5,380 nucleotides of DNA from a bacterium (GTDB lineage Bacteria; Armatimonadota; Chthonomonadetes; Chthonomonadales; Chthonomonadaceae): contig JAJZFK010000207.1 in NCBI GenBank assembly GCA_021805405.1, forward strand, positions 1 through 5,380. Direction: 5' to 3'. The notes under the pieces were generated by a model. It was not told the DNA's origin, did not search any database, and saw only the letters and a program-made list of their open reading frames with translations. The translations under genes were made by a program, and so were the position numbers. Positions 1 through 5,328 of this stretch are shown here, piece after piece. The first letter of the stretch is position 1, and the number at the start of each line of letters is the position of its first letter.

Positions 1-19
1 TGCTGCTGCTGCTGCTGCT
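1..19. repeat. TGC/GCA trinucleotide microsatellite at window edge
   Basis: Six perfect TGC units plus one further T stand at the very start of the window, so the tract may continue outside it. Depending on frame, the minus strand would read it as a run of Ala (GCA), Ser (AGC) or Gln (CAG). Such trinucleotide runs are much more common in eukaryotic genes than in bacterial ones, which fits the different base composition of positions 1-400. No function is assigned. Confidence 0.8.
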
Positions 20-176
20 TGGGCCAGAAACTTGAAGATGAGCGTGTTGAGAGGAAAGGGGTTCGGTTTTGGACTTGATCTCTTCATTAAGAGGAACTTT
101 GAATCTTTGTTCATTAAAGATAATGCGGAGTCCTTTAGCAGGAACAAAGGTGAAGGGCAATCTTTAAAGAAGAGAT

Positions 177-196
177 TGTCGACTTCATAGTCGACA
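177..196. repeat. Short inverted repeat with GTCGAC arms
   Basis: TGTCGAC (177-183) and GTCGACA (190-196) form a perfect 7-bp stem around the loop TTCATA. There is no T-tract on either strand, so it does not look like an intrinsic terminator. GTCGAC is itself palindromic, so the same bases also read as a direct repeat. The role is unknown and chance is possible. Confidence 0.4.
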
Positions 197-210
197 GCTT
201 CATCTTCGCC

Positions 211-400
211 TTACGACTCCTTTAAGATTGAATTCCTTCTCATACCACCTCAATCCCATATGAACAGTCCCTTATGTTTCTAAGATTTTAGTTCAATCTT
301 TCGAAGCCAGTGTCCCTCCAACAAATTCTAAGTGATTTCCTACACCCATTTCCTACGCTGCGTAAAAGTAGCCATTTTTGAATTAGATCAGTTTTCACAT
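211..400. other. AT-rich stretch without recognisable gene
   Basis: Together with 1-210 this makes a 400-bp block of about 41% GC (hand count), against roughly 55-58% in sampled lines of the genes to its right. The longest minus-strand frame leading away from the truncated methyltransferase is about 42 codons and shows no methyltransferase character. I see no transposase fragment, tRNA, or terminator with a T-run. The end of the minus-strand gene cluster would lie here, but no transcription stop signal can be supported. Confidence 0.5.
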
Positions 401-901
401 TTAGACATTAAGATCGAAGATGAACAGTCCATTGCGCGAAAGGTGGGCAGCCACGCGATGAAACGCCATCTGCAACCGCTCCGGCTGTAACACGTAATTA
501 AGACTGTCGAACAAGCTTATACAGAGATCGAAGGGCGGGCCGGGAATGTCCAGCTCCGCAGCATCCTGCACCCGGTAGTCGATATTCAGACTGCGCTGGC
601 TGGCTTTCGCCCGAGCCTCGGCAATCATCGCGGGCGCAATATCTACGCCAACAATTGAGTGGTATCCCTCTTCTGCAAGCAGTTCGGAGACATTACCCGT
701 TCCGCATGCCAAATCCAGGATACGTCGCGGAGTCAGGTTACTCAGGGCAAGAAGCTTTTGCAGATATCCTATCCATTTGTCGTATGGTACCCCCGTCATC
801 AGCTCGTCATATAATGGAGCCACTACATCAAATTGCGTCGCTACTTGAGGCGCAGATGCCGCGTTACCATCCGGTTCGTTGGATTGCCGGTGATCGTTCA
901 T
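401..901 (-). CDS. Class I SAM-dependent methyltransferase, C-terminally truncated (YqeM/DnmA-like)
   Basis: The protein has 166 residues. Visible are the N-terminal family signature (ATQFDVVAPLYDELM, residues 21-35, then VPYDKW), glycine-rich SAM-binding motif I (LDLACGTGN, 62-70), the acidic ribose-binding residue Asp87 in GVDIAP, a motif near QDAAEL (112-117) and FDSLNY (131-136). The last strand, GLFIFDLN, is followed directly by Val and a stop. Relatives of this Methyltransf_25 type run to about 240-260 residues and continue past FDLN with a beta-rich part, so some 80-90 residues are missing. None of the three frames beyond the break restores the family sequence, so a simple frameshift is unlikely. 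The start is 9 bp behind the preceding gene's stop and has no clear Shine-Dalgarno, suggesting translational coupling. The substrate is unknown. Whether the product is active is doubtful, although the SAM-binding fold is mostly present. Confidence 0.85.
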   Translation of the reverse strand: MNDHRQSNEPDGNAASAPQVATQFDVVAPLYDELMTGVPYDKWIGYLQKLLALSNLTPRRILDLACGTGNVSELLAEEGYHSIVGVDIAPAMIAEARAKASQRSLNIDYRVQDAAELDIPGPPFDLCISLFDSLNYVLQPERLQMAFHRVAAHLSRNGLFIFDLNV

Positions 902-910
902 ATGGCTTGA

Positions 911-2566
911 TCAGGGCATCGTGACCGGTTGGTTCGTACCGGTCACGCTCAGCGTTTTCAGTGTGAGGAAGAAGCCAGGACGATAATGCTTCTCCAGAAA
1001 CAGGATGCGGATTGCCTTCGCTGGATTTGGCGGAAGCTGCATGTCAAAAGTAGCCCGATCTAACTTCGCAGCTTTATCCAAAAACTGGGTAGATGCCGCC
1101 GCCAACTGAGCGGCGTCACAATAGGCGGACATGGCAAGATAGAGATCTGGCATAGCAGGAAAGCTGAGTGATGTAGCGTTAAGGAGCGACTTTCCCGTGT
1201 TGAGGTGATTTTGCACCAGAGCCAGTAGACCCTCAAGTAATCTCGGTGAAAGAGCACCGGGATCCAGTGACCGGCCAAACTTCGCTATTTGCTCGGCGAC
1301 AGCGGGCTGCTGTTGCCCAGAGAGCAAGGCGGCCTGTGCGGCAAAAATGAGGTAAGGACCTGCCTGAAGTGGGTCACCTACGATGGCCATAGGCAATGAC
1401 TGCTGACGAATTATCCCTAGGCTAGCTCCCATAGCAAGTGCGAAATTTGCATCTCCCGATTCGGGCACCGCGGCAACTGCAGCGCTTGCCATGTCGTTTG
1501 CTTGCTGCACGTGCCCCAATTGCATTGCCGCATAAGAAGCGATTACCTGGCTGGCTGGTACGCTTTTACCAGCATCGGCGGCAACCATGGAAGCCGCCTG
1601 CCTTACGTGATGCTGTCGCAGAAGGCAGAGGCCATACACTGCGCGGAGTGCACTATCGTCCTGTTTGTGATTTCGTTCGTTATCCATTAACGTTCGTGCG
1701 GGAATGTACTGGTGGTTGAGTACCTCTGCCAAGGCAATTTTTACTGCGAGTTCAAGGGGCGGTAGATCAGAGGCAGACACCTTCTTGTAAGCTTCAATAG
1801 CCTGTGCAGGCCGGCCGCTATTAAGGTAATCATCACCAATTGATTCTGATCCTGGACTAGCGGCTGCAATCCGCAGATCAGCAGCCTGCTGCAACATTTG
1901 CGTTGCCGACTTTACTGTTGTTACAAAGGTCTGCAAATTGGCTGGTAGTAGGGCATCGTGCACCATGTATCCTGCAAGCGCAGCAAGGGCATCTGCATTT
2001 GTGGCCAAGCCATGCGCGCCATTCAAGCGGGAGACTGCCCGAGTGTAGTTGTGCCCCCTAGCGTCAAGATTAGCCAGCACCATTAAAGCGTCCAGTTGCC
2101 CTGCATCCGCCTTCACAGCCCTGCGTGCCCACCGACGAGCTCCGTCGAGGTCACCCTGCTGCAGTGAATTCACAGCCCGTTGAGCCAGCGCCGCTCCGCC
2201 TAATGTGAGGTCGTTATCCACCACTAGCGTAATAGTCGCCGAAGCAGTATTTCCGCTGTCATCGGTTGCTATCGCCTTGAGAACGTGATTACCCTCCGCA
2301 GTCTTGATGGTATCCCATCCGAACTGATACGGCACCCCAGGAATGGTTGCAGTGAGAACGTCGTCAACGTAGAATTGAACCTGGTCTACATCTGCCGAGC
2401 CAGTAACCTGAACGACGATATTCGCGACGTCCGCGACATGCGAACCGTTCTTAAGATCGAACGATACCTTCATCGCAGCGAAACTTGCCGCTGGCACACT
2501 AAGCAAAACTGCTAACAGTACCGCGTAAACAACAGTTACACGCGTAGAACGGATGGAAGTTACCAT
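911..2566 (-). CDS. Exported protein with N-terminal bacterial Ig-like domain and TPR-type helical repeats
   Basis: I choose the Met at 2566 (551 residues). From there a classic signal peptide follows at once: positive VTSIRSTR, a hydrophobic core, and a likely cut after AASFA near residue 30. A longer in-frame start at 2713 would add 49 residues lying wholly inside the preceding gene and would bury the signal. A GAGG sits at 2583-2580, 13 bases ahead of the start. Residues ~32-117 look like a Big_7-type Ig-like domain: NGSHVADVANIVVQV, then VDQVQFYVDD, PYQFGWDT and EGNHVLKAIATDDSGNTA. Residues ~123-190 hold two TPR-like helix pairs (QQGDLDGARRWARRAVKAD and its successor), and further helical repeats follow to about 500, e.g. 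NSGRPAQAIEAYKK. The protein is likely a periplasmic or surface scaffold for protein contacts; no catalytic motif is seen. It stands 10 bp behind the upstream gene and 9 bp ahead of the methyltransferase. Confidence 0.8.
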   Translation of the reverse strand: MVTSIRSTRVTVVYAVLLAVLLSVPAASFAAMKVSFDLKNGSHVADVANIVVQVTGSADVDQVQFYVDDVLTATIPGVPYQFGWDTIKTAEGNHVLKAIATDDSGNTASATITLVVDNDLTLGGAALAQRAVNSLQQGDLDGARRWARRAVKADAGQLDALMVLANLDARGHNYTRAVSRLNGAHGLATNADALAALAGYMVHDALLPANLQTFVTTVKSATQMLQQAADLRIAAASPGSESIGDDYLNSGRPAQAIEAYKKVSASDLPPLELAVKIALAEVLNHQYIPARTLMDNERNHKQDDSALRAVYGLCLLRQHHVRQAASMVAADAGKSVPASQVIASYAAMQLGHVQQANDMASAAVAAVPESGDANFALAMGASLGIIRQQSLPMAIVGDPLQAGPYLIFAAQAALLSGQQQPAVAEQIAKFGRSLDPGALSPRLLEGLLALVQNHLNTGKSLLNATSLSFPAMPDLYLAMSAYCDAAQLAAASTQFLDKAAKLDRATFDMQLPPNPAKAIRILFLEKHYRPGFFLTLKTLSVTGTNQPVTMP

Positions 2567-2576
2567 AGCGATCTTT

Positions 2577-3809
2577 TTACCTCGTGGAGGTCGACGCAGT
2601 CGTTTGCGCCGCCGGATAAGTAATGTGCCAGGAAAGAGGCAAGAGTTGAGCTGGTCCCCCACCTGCAATGTAGGAAACATCGGCCGCGACTTTATCGGGC
2701 CGTATAGAACCACATTTCAGGCGAAAAACGGATGCTGCAGACTGGCCGGGCCGAAGAACTCCGAAATAGTCAGCATCACCTGGACTTGGTCGCACGCCGA
2801 CTGGCAGGCTGGAGACATGCACTGCAAGCTTGACACCGTACACCGAGTGCGCACCTGTATTCGCAAGTGCGATGTTGACACTAATAACGCCGGCTTGTAC
2901 CGTGGTAGTAATCTGCGGTACCAGGCCAAGTAATACTGCCCCAACTCGCGCGGCATTGTCCATATAGGCGGTCATTGCGCTAGACACGGCTGTTGCGTCG
3001 TTGCGCACATGTGGGTGGTGAGCAAGCTGATTAAGTTCCAACGCTTCGGCCTGTGCCCCGGCGAGCAGCACTCCATGCATAGCGCGCAGGCGGGCTTCCC
3101 TACTATGGCCGTAAGCCAGAGTTAACATACTATCGTGAGCATGCAGCAACGCGCGCCTCATCGGTCGGGCAATTTGCGGCCGATGAACTGCAAGTTGGTG
3201 CAGCGCACCTAGCAACTGGCGAAAAGATTGAACTACACGCCCGGCACGATTAACGAACCGGTAAACTGCGATCTCGCCCGGTTGCAAATCGACATCCTTG
3301 GTAACACTGCCAGGTCGAGGGAGAACTACACCCTGAAGGCGTTGAACCTGGGGTGCCAACGCAACCACACCAGGTTCAGTGGGCGCGACAATGCTCAGCT
3401 GATCGATTGTGTACGTCCCGGCTGGAAGCACTGCCTTAAGTCGCAGCTTCAGCGGTCGTCCGGAAATGTTGTTAACAACGGCAGCGACGACAGTTTTACT
3501 GTGCATGCCCATTGGTTGAAGCGTCCCCACGGGTGACGCCTTGCATACGCAGCCAGCCGTCTGGTCGCCGTATGAAGCCCACGCCATCGAACTGCCGTCC
3601 AGCTTGGAAACGACCGATGAAGGAGTTGAGGCTTGAGAAGCGCCATTCTGGTTAGCGTCAATCCATACCTGACCGCGCAATTCCTGGGTTACTGCGCTTG
3701 ATGCGGCTGGCGATGTTTGAGTCGCCTGCTGCGCTGGAGAAGCAGTCTGCCTCCACACCACTGCACATGCTACGAGCAACACGGTCACCGATCTGGCATT
3801 GCGCCACAT
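2577..3809 (-). CDS. Exported beta-rich protein of unknown function with NEW3/CARDB-like C-terminal domain
   Basis: The 410-residue product starts with a signal-type N-terminus (RNARSV, then the hydrophobic VTVLLVACAVVW), with cleavage probably near TASPA. A Ser/Thr/Gln/Ala-rich linker follows to about residue 40. Residues ~105-187 are beta-rich and end in VDLQPGEIAVYRFVNRAG, a pattern like the C-terminal beta-sandwich domains of some glycoside hydrolases. Residues ~190-298 are rich in His, Arg and Ala and probably helical. Residues ~300-397 (ISVNIALANTGAHSVYGVKL, later FGVLRPGQSA) resemble a NEW3/CARDB-type beta-sandwich, usually an adhesion or carbohydrate-associated module. Cys87 and Cys89 form a CxC pair. 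No enzyme active site is recognised and the whole protein matches no family I can name. Its start codon shares one base with the stop of the DUF951 gene (TGATG), so it is translationally coupled; the only Shine-Dalgarno-like AGG lies 9 bases ahead. Confidence 0.75.
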   Translation of the reverse strand: MWRNARSVTVLLVACAVVWRQTASPAQQATQTSPAASSAVTQELRGQVWIDANQNGASQASTPSSVVSKLDGSSMAWASYGDQTAGCVCKASPVGTLQPMGMHSKTVVAAVVNNISGRPLKLRLKAVLPAGTYTIDQLSIVAPTEPGVVALAPQVQRLQGVVLPRPGSVTKDVDLQPGEIAVYRFVNRAGRVVQSFRQLLGALHQLAVHRPQIARPMRRALLHAHDSMLTLAYGHSREARLRAMHGVLLAGAQAEALELNQLAHHPHVRNDATAVSSAMTAYMDNAARVGAVLLGLVPQITTTVQAGVISVNIALANTGAHSVYGVKLAVHVSSLPVGVRPSPGDADYFGVLRPGQSAASVFRLKCGSIRPDKVAADVSYIAGGGPAQLLPLSWHITYPAAQTTASTSTR

Positions 3810-4021
3810 CAGGCCGAACCTGCTTCAGGGGCTTGGGAAATGACTTCCCTTACACGCCGCTCAAATTCCTCGCGATCCAGCATTATCCGTCTCCCACAGC
3901 CATCGCAGACCAGACCGATGTCGGCACCAGTGCGCGTTACCGTCCATTCATCACTGCCACAAGGATGTTTTTTGCGCAATCTCACGCGCATTTCAATCCA
4001 TACTACTAACGGGCCAGTCAT
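3809..4021 (-). CDS. DUF951 family small zinc-ribbon-like protein
   Basis: This 70-residue protein carries the full DUF951 signature: basic RLRKKHPCGSDEW (residues 14-26), TRTGADI (29-35), CDGCGR (39-44) and MLDREEFERRVREVI (47-61). Family proteins, such as B. subtilis YyzM, are about 60-70 residues long and of unknown function. His19, Cys21, Cys39 and Cys42 are plausible metal ligands, and the basic stretch suggests nucleic-acid contact; both are inference. It is cytoplasmic, with no signal or membrane segment. The start could also be Met11 (3991), which would give a length closer to other members and has GGA five bases ahead. The 4021 start has AGGT four bases ahead (GGATAGGTAGAG context). 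The gene is first in the minus-strand cluster, behind an extended -10 promoter, and its stop overlaps the next gene's start by one base. Confidence 0.88.
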   Translation of the reverse strand: MTGPLVVWIEMRVRLRKKHPCGSDEWTVTRTGADIGLVCDGCGRRIMLDREEFERRVREVISQAPEAGSA

Positions 4022-4046
4022 CTCTACCTATCCCTGTAACATATAC

Positions 4047-4087
4047 ACAGATGTTGTATTATAGCATAGATGGCAACGCACATCTGT
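4047..4087. promoter_or_regulatory. Putative operator: 8-bp inverted repeat framing the -10 box
   Basis: ACAGATGT (4047-4054) and its exact reverse complement ACATCTGT (4080-4087) lie 33 bp apart centre to centre, close to three helical turns. One arm covers the expected transcription start and the other the -35 position of the minus-strand promoter, with TATAAT between them. That placement is typical of a repressor site occupied by a dimer of dimers or by looping. The binding protein is unknown and no regulator gene lies in the window. Confidence 0.45.
4058..4066 (-). promoter_or_regulatory. Extended -10 promoter for the minus-strand four-gene cluster
   Basis: On the minus strand the bases read TGCTATAAT: a perfect TATAAT (4063-4058) with the TGn extension. 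The hexamer 17 bp upstream (4086-4081, CAGATG) matches the -35 consensus poorly, as is usual for extended -10 promoters. Transcription would begin near 4051, giving a leader of about 30 bases before the DUF951 start at 4021. On the plus strand the same bases give TATTAT, so weak bidirectional use is possible. Confidence 0.6.
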
Positions 4088-4164
4088 TTTGGAGGCTATG
4101 GGCACAGTGGCAGTAACCGCTCTATGACTGATCGTTGTGCCAATAAAATGCCTAAATGACTAAA

Positions 4165-4226
4165 CCAACCGAGCGATAGGAAGTGGTTTTGACCAATACT
4201 GACGGTTGCCCCGTCAATTCGGTTGG
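4165..4226. promoter_or_regulatory. Nested inverted repeats upstream of and overlapping the protease promoter
   Basis: CCAACCGA (4165-4172) pairs perfectly with TCGGTTGG (4219-4226). Inside it, TGACGG (4200-4205) and CCGTCA (4211-4216) form a 6-bp stem with the loop TTGCC. The right outer arm runs into the -35 hexamer of the plus-strand promoter. No T-tract follows, so an operator or DNA-structure role is more likely than a terminator. Chance cannot be excluded for each element alone. Confidence 0.4.
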
Positions 4227-4252
4227 ACACAGCAAATCTACGGTGTTATAAT
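4224..4252 (+). promoter_or_regulatory. Sigma-70-type promoter of the M48 protease gene
   Basis: TGGACA (4224-4229, five of six matches to TTGACA) is followed by a 17-bp spacer and a perfect TATAAT (4247-4252). Transcription should start near 4259, leaving a leader of about 50 bases before the ATG at 4309. This is the best promoter match I found in the window and predicts strong housekeeping expression unless the overlapping dyad is occupied. Confidence 0.75.
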
Positions 4253-4291
4253 GGGTTGATAGCATTACGCGGTGACCCAGTTGGCGCAGCT

Positions 4292-4297
4292 AAAGGA
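4292..4297 (+). promoter_or_regulatory. Ribosome binding site of the M48 protease gene
   Basis: AAAGGA stands 11 bases ahead of the ATG at 4309. It supports that start, which also gives the protein an immediate lipoprotein signal. Confidence 0.55.
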
Positions 4298-4308
4298 CGA
4301 CTGTTTTT

Positions 4309-5046
4309 ATGAAAAGAGTAAACCTCTGTCTCTTGTACTGCGGCAGTATGTTGATCGTTGCCGTTACCCTTTCTGGCTGCCGAACTCGCAGTTTTTTGTC
4401 CACCAAGCAAGAAGTAGCTTTGGGTCAACAGGGAACACTTCAGGTGGAGCAGGAGTACCGCGTAGAGACAGCAACTGCCGACGCTGATAGGGTAAGAAGA
4501 ATTGGGATGAGTCTACTGGCGCATATGCACAGAAGAGATGTGCCTTATAGCTTTCATGTCATCAATTCCAATGAGATCAATGCATTTTCACTTCCCGGAG
4601 GGCCAGTTTATGTTTGTCGCGGGTTGCTAGACATGATAGGGAACGACGATAATGCGCTCGCATGTGTAATTGGCCATGAACTGGGACACATAAACGCGCG
4701 GCACGTTGCCCGCAATATCTCATCCGATATGCTAAACAATGCCCTCATCACCATTTTCATACCCAACCCTTCGCTTCAGAACGGAGCCGGACTTTTAGAC
4801 CAGATATTGAGTCTTAAATATAGCAGGGACGAGGAATACGAGGCCGATTGGCGCGGTCTTTCGTATGCTGAGCGATCTGGCTATGACCCCGAGGGGATGG
4901 TGCGCTTCTTTGGACAACTGGAACGCCTCTCACGTCGGCAGGGCGGAGGCGGCCCTGAATGGCTTCGCGACCATCCACTCACGCGTGCGCGCATCGCCCG
5001 TGCAGAGTGGATCATCGAACACAGCGACTACAAATATGGCAAGTAG
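4309..5046 (+). CDS. M48 family zinc metalloprotease, lipoprotein
   Basis: The 245-residue product begins with a type II signal peptide: basic MKR, a hydrophobic stretch, and the lipobox LSGC with lipidation at Cys24. The next residues are Arg-Thr, not Asp, so outer-membrane sorting is plausible in a diderm. The M48 catalytic set is complete: HELGH at 123-127 (His123, His127, catalytic Glu124), the third zinc ligand Glu176 in the ExxAD motif (176-180), and the conserved DHPLTRARI (221-229) near the C-terminus. INAFSLPGGPVYVCRGLL (90-107) matches the family's substrate-strand region. Relatives such as BepA and LoiP cleave misfolded or stalled outer-membrane proteins. This one lacks the TPR half of BepA, so it is closer to the short LoiP-like form. 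It is transcribed alone from its own promoter, divergently from the four-gene cluster. No truncation is seen. Confidence 0.92.
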   Translation: MKRVNLCLLYCGSMLIVAVTLSGCRTRSFLSTKQEVALGQQGTLQVEQEYRVETATADADRVRRIGMSLLAHMHRRDVPYSFHVINSNEINAFSLPGGPVYVCRGLLDMIGNDDNALACVIGHELGHINARHVARNISSDMLNNALITIFIPNPSLQNGAGLLDQILSLKYSRDEEYEADWRGLSYAERSGYDPEGMVRFFGQLERLSRRQGGGGPEWLRDHPLTRARIARAEWIIEHSDYKYGK

Positions 5047-5116
5047 GCGGAGGCGTCTTGCCGTTGATGTTCTTCACCAGCTTGGCGGTGGCGCTTACGG
5101 TGAAGAGACTCCTCCC
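5047..5116. repeat. Hairpin repeat family, copy 1
   Basis: This 70-bp element begins at the base after the protease stop codon. It matches 5210-5279 at 57 of 70 positions with no gaps. TCTTCACC (5071-5078) and GGTGAAGA (5099-5106) form a perfect 8-bp inverted repeat. The leading GC hairpin present in copy 2 is decayed here. It is likely a dispersed intergenic repeat and may act as a transcript 3' structure for the protease gene, though it has no T-run of an intrinsic terminator. Confidence 0.8.
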
Positions 5117-5148
5117 GGGCACTCGCTACGCTCATTGAAGGAGGGAGT
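5108..5148. repeat. Imperfect inverted repeat following copy 1
   Basis: ACTCCTCCC (5108-5116) faces GGAGGGAGT (5140-5148) across a 23-base loop. Five outer Watson-Crick pairs and two inner ones are joined by a wobble and one mismatch. It overlaps the end of repeat copy 1 and may be part of the same mobile or structural unit. Confidence 0.35.
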
Positions 5149-5209
5149 GCAGATGACGGTTGCGCTTTGTAGTCACTCTGACTTAGCGGCGGTGCGTTCT
5201 GCCCTGGGA

Positions 5210-5279
5210 GCGGGGGCGTCTCGCCCCCGATGCTCTTCACCAGCTTGTTGGCACTGCTTACTGTGAAGAGACTCCTCCC
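5210..5279. repeat. Hairpin repeat family, copy 2
   Basis: This is the second 70-bp copy, 81% identical to copy 1. Its left part is a perfect hairpin: CGGGGGCG (5211-5218), loop TCT, CGCCCCCG (5222-5229). Its right part again pairs CTCTTCAC (5233-5240) with GTGAAGAG (5263-5270). The outer pair is T-G in copy 1 and C-G in copy 2, which hints at a maintained stem. On the minus strand the copies read as similar peptides (SLFTVSSANKLV), but no gene start or binding site supports translation. Confidence 0.8.
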
Positions 5280-5280
5280 C

Positions 5281-5293
5281 GGCCCTACGGGCC
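5281..5293. repeat. GC hairpin between copies 2 and 3
   Basis: GGCCC (5281-5285), loop TAC, GGGCC (5289-5293) is a perfect 5-bp stem. It takes the position, relative to copy 3, that the GC-rich hairpin takes in copy 2, so it may be that module in a different sequence form. Confidence 0.5.
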
Positions 5294-5328
5294 ACTGGTT
5301 GGTTGGCACTGCTAACGTTGAAGAGACT
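5294..5328. repeat. Hairpin repeat family, partial copy 3
   Basis: These 35 bases match 5239-5273 of copy 2 at 28 positions, including the shared core TTGGCACTGCT and the end TGAAGAGACT. The left TCTTCAC arm is missing, so the stem of copies 1 and 2 cannot form. Confidence 0.65.

Larger units (their letters stand above)
1..210 (-). other. Unassigned open frame(s), partial, running off the window
   Basis: Seventy codons are open on the minus strand from just after a TAA at 211-213 down to position 1, ending in six Ala codons. The translation starts near GEDEAVDYEVDNLFF and contains two internal Met. No start codon or ribosome binding site stands at its head. A second minus-strand frame is open over 2-163 (54 codons: RLPFTFVPAKGLRIIF at the start, six Ser at the end), so the frame cannot be settled. 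Neither translation resembles a family I recognise. If coding, this could be a eukaryote-like exon or the end of a bacterial gene whose start lies in the AT-rich stretch. It may equally be non-coding. Codon third positions are rich in T, C and A, unlike the genes beyond 401. Confidence 0.2.

Noticed and set aside
177..196. Intrinsic terminator of the minus-strand cluster
   Set aside because: The stem is only 7 bp and no T-run follows on the minus strand.
364..405. Frameshift as the cause of the short methyltransferase
   Set aside because: All three minus-strand frames past the break were read. Two hit stops within a few codons, and the third, about 42 codons long, does not resemble the family's C-terminal part.
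655..924. Plus-strand open frame opposite the methyltransferase
   Set aside because: It is antisense to a gene with clear SAM-binding motifs, and its translation shows no family character.
2567..2713. N-terminal extension of the Ig/TPR protein to a Met at 2713
   Set aside because: It lies inside the preceding coding region, puts an Arg/Lys-rich segment ahead of the signal peptide and would disable export. The Met at 2566 gives a proper signal peptide and the usual operon spacing.
2553..2933. Plus-strand open frame of 126 codons opposite the exported proteins
   Set aside because: It has no binding site and no recognisable domain, and it spans the junction of two well-supported minus-strand genes. 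It is best seen as a shadow frame.
3717..4064. Plus-strand open frames opposite the DUF951 gene
   Set aside because: The DUF951 signature on the minus strand is unmistakable. The opposite frames are rich in Arg, His and Ser, as expected of antisense translation.
5047..5328. CRISPR array
   Set aside because: There are only two full copies, 163 bp apart and 81% identical, with no regular spacers and no cas genes.
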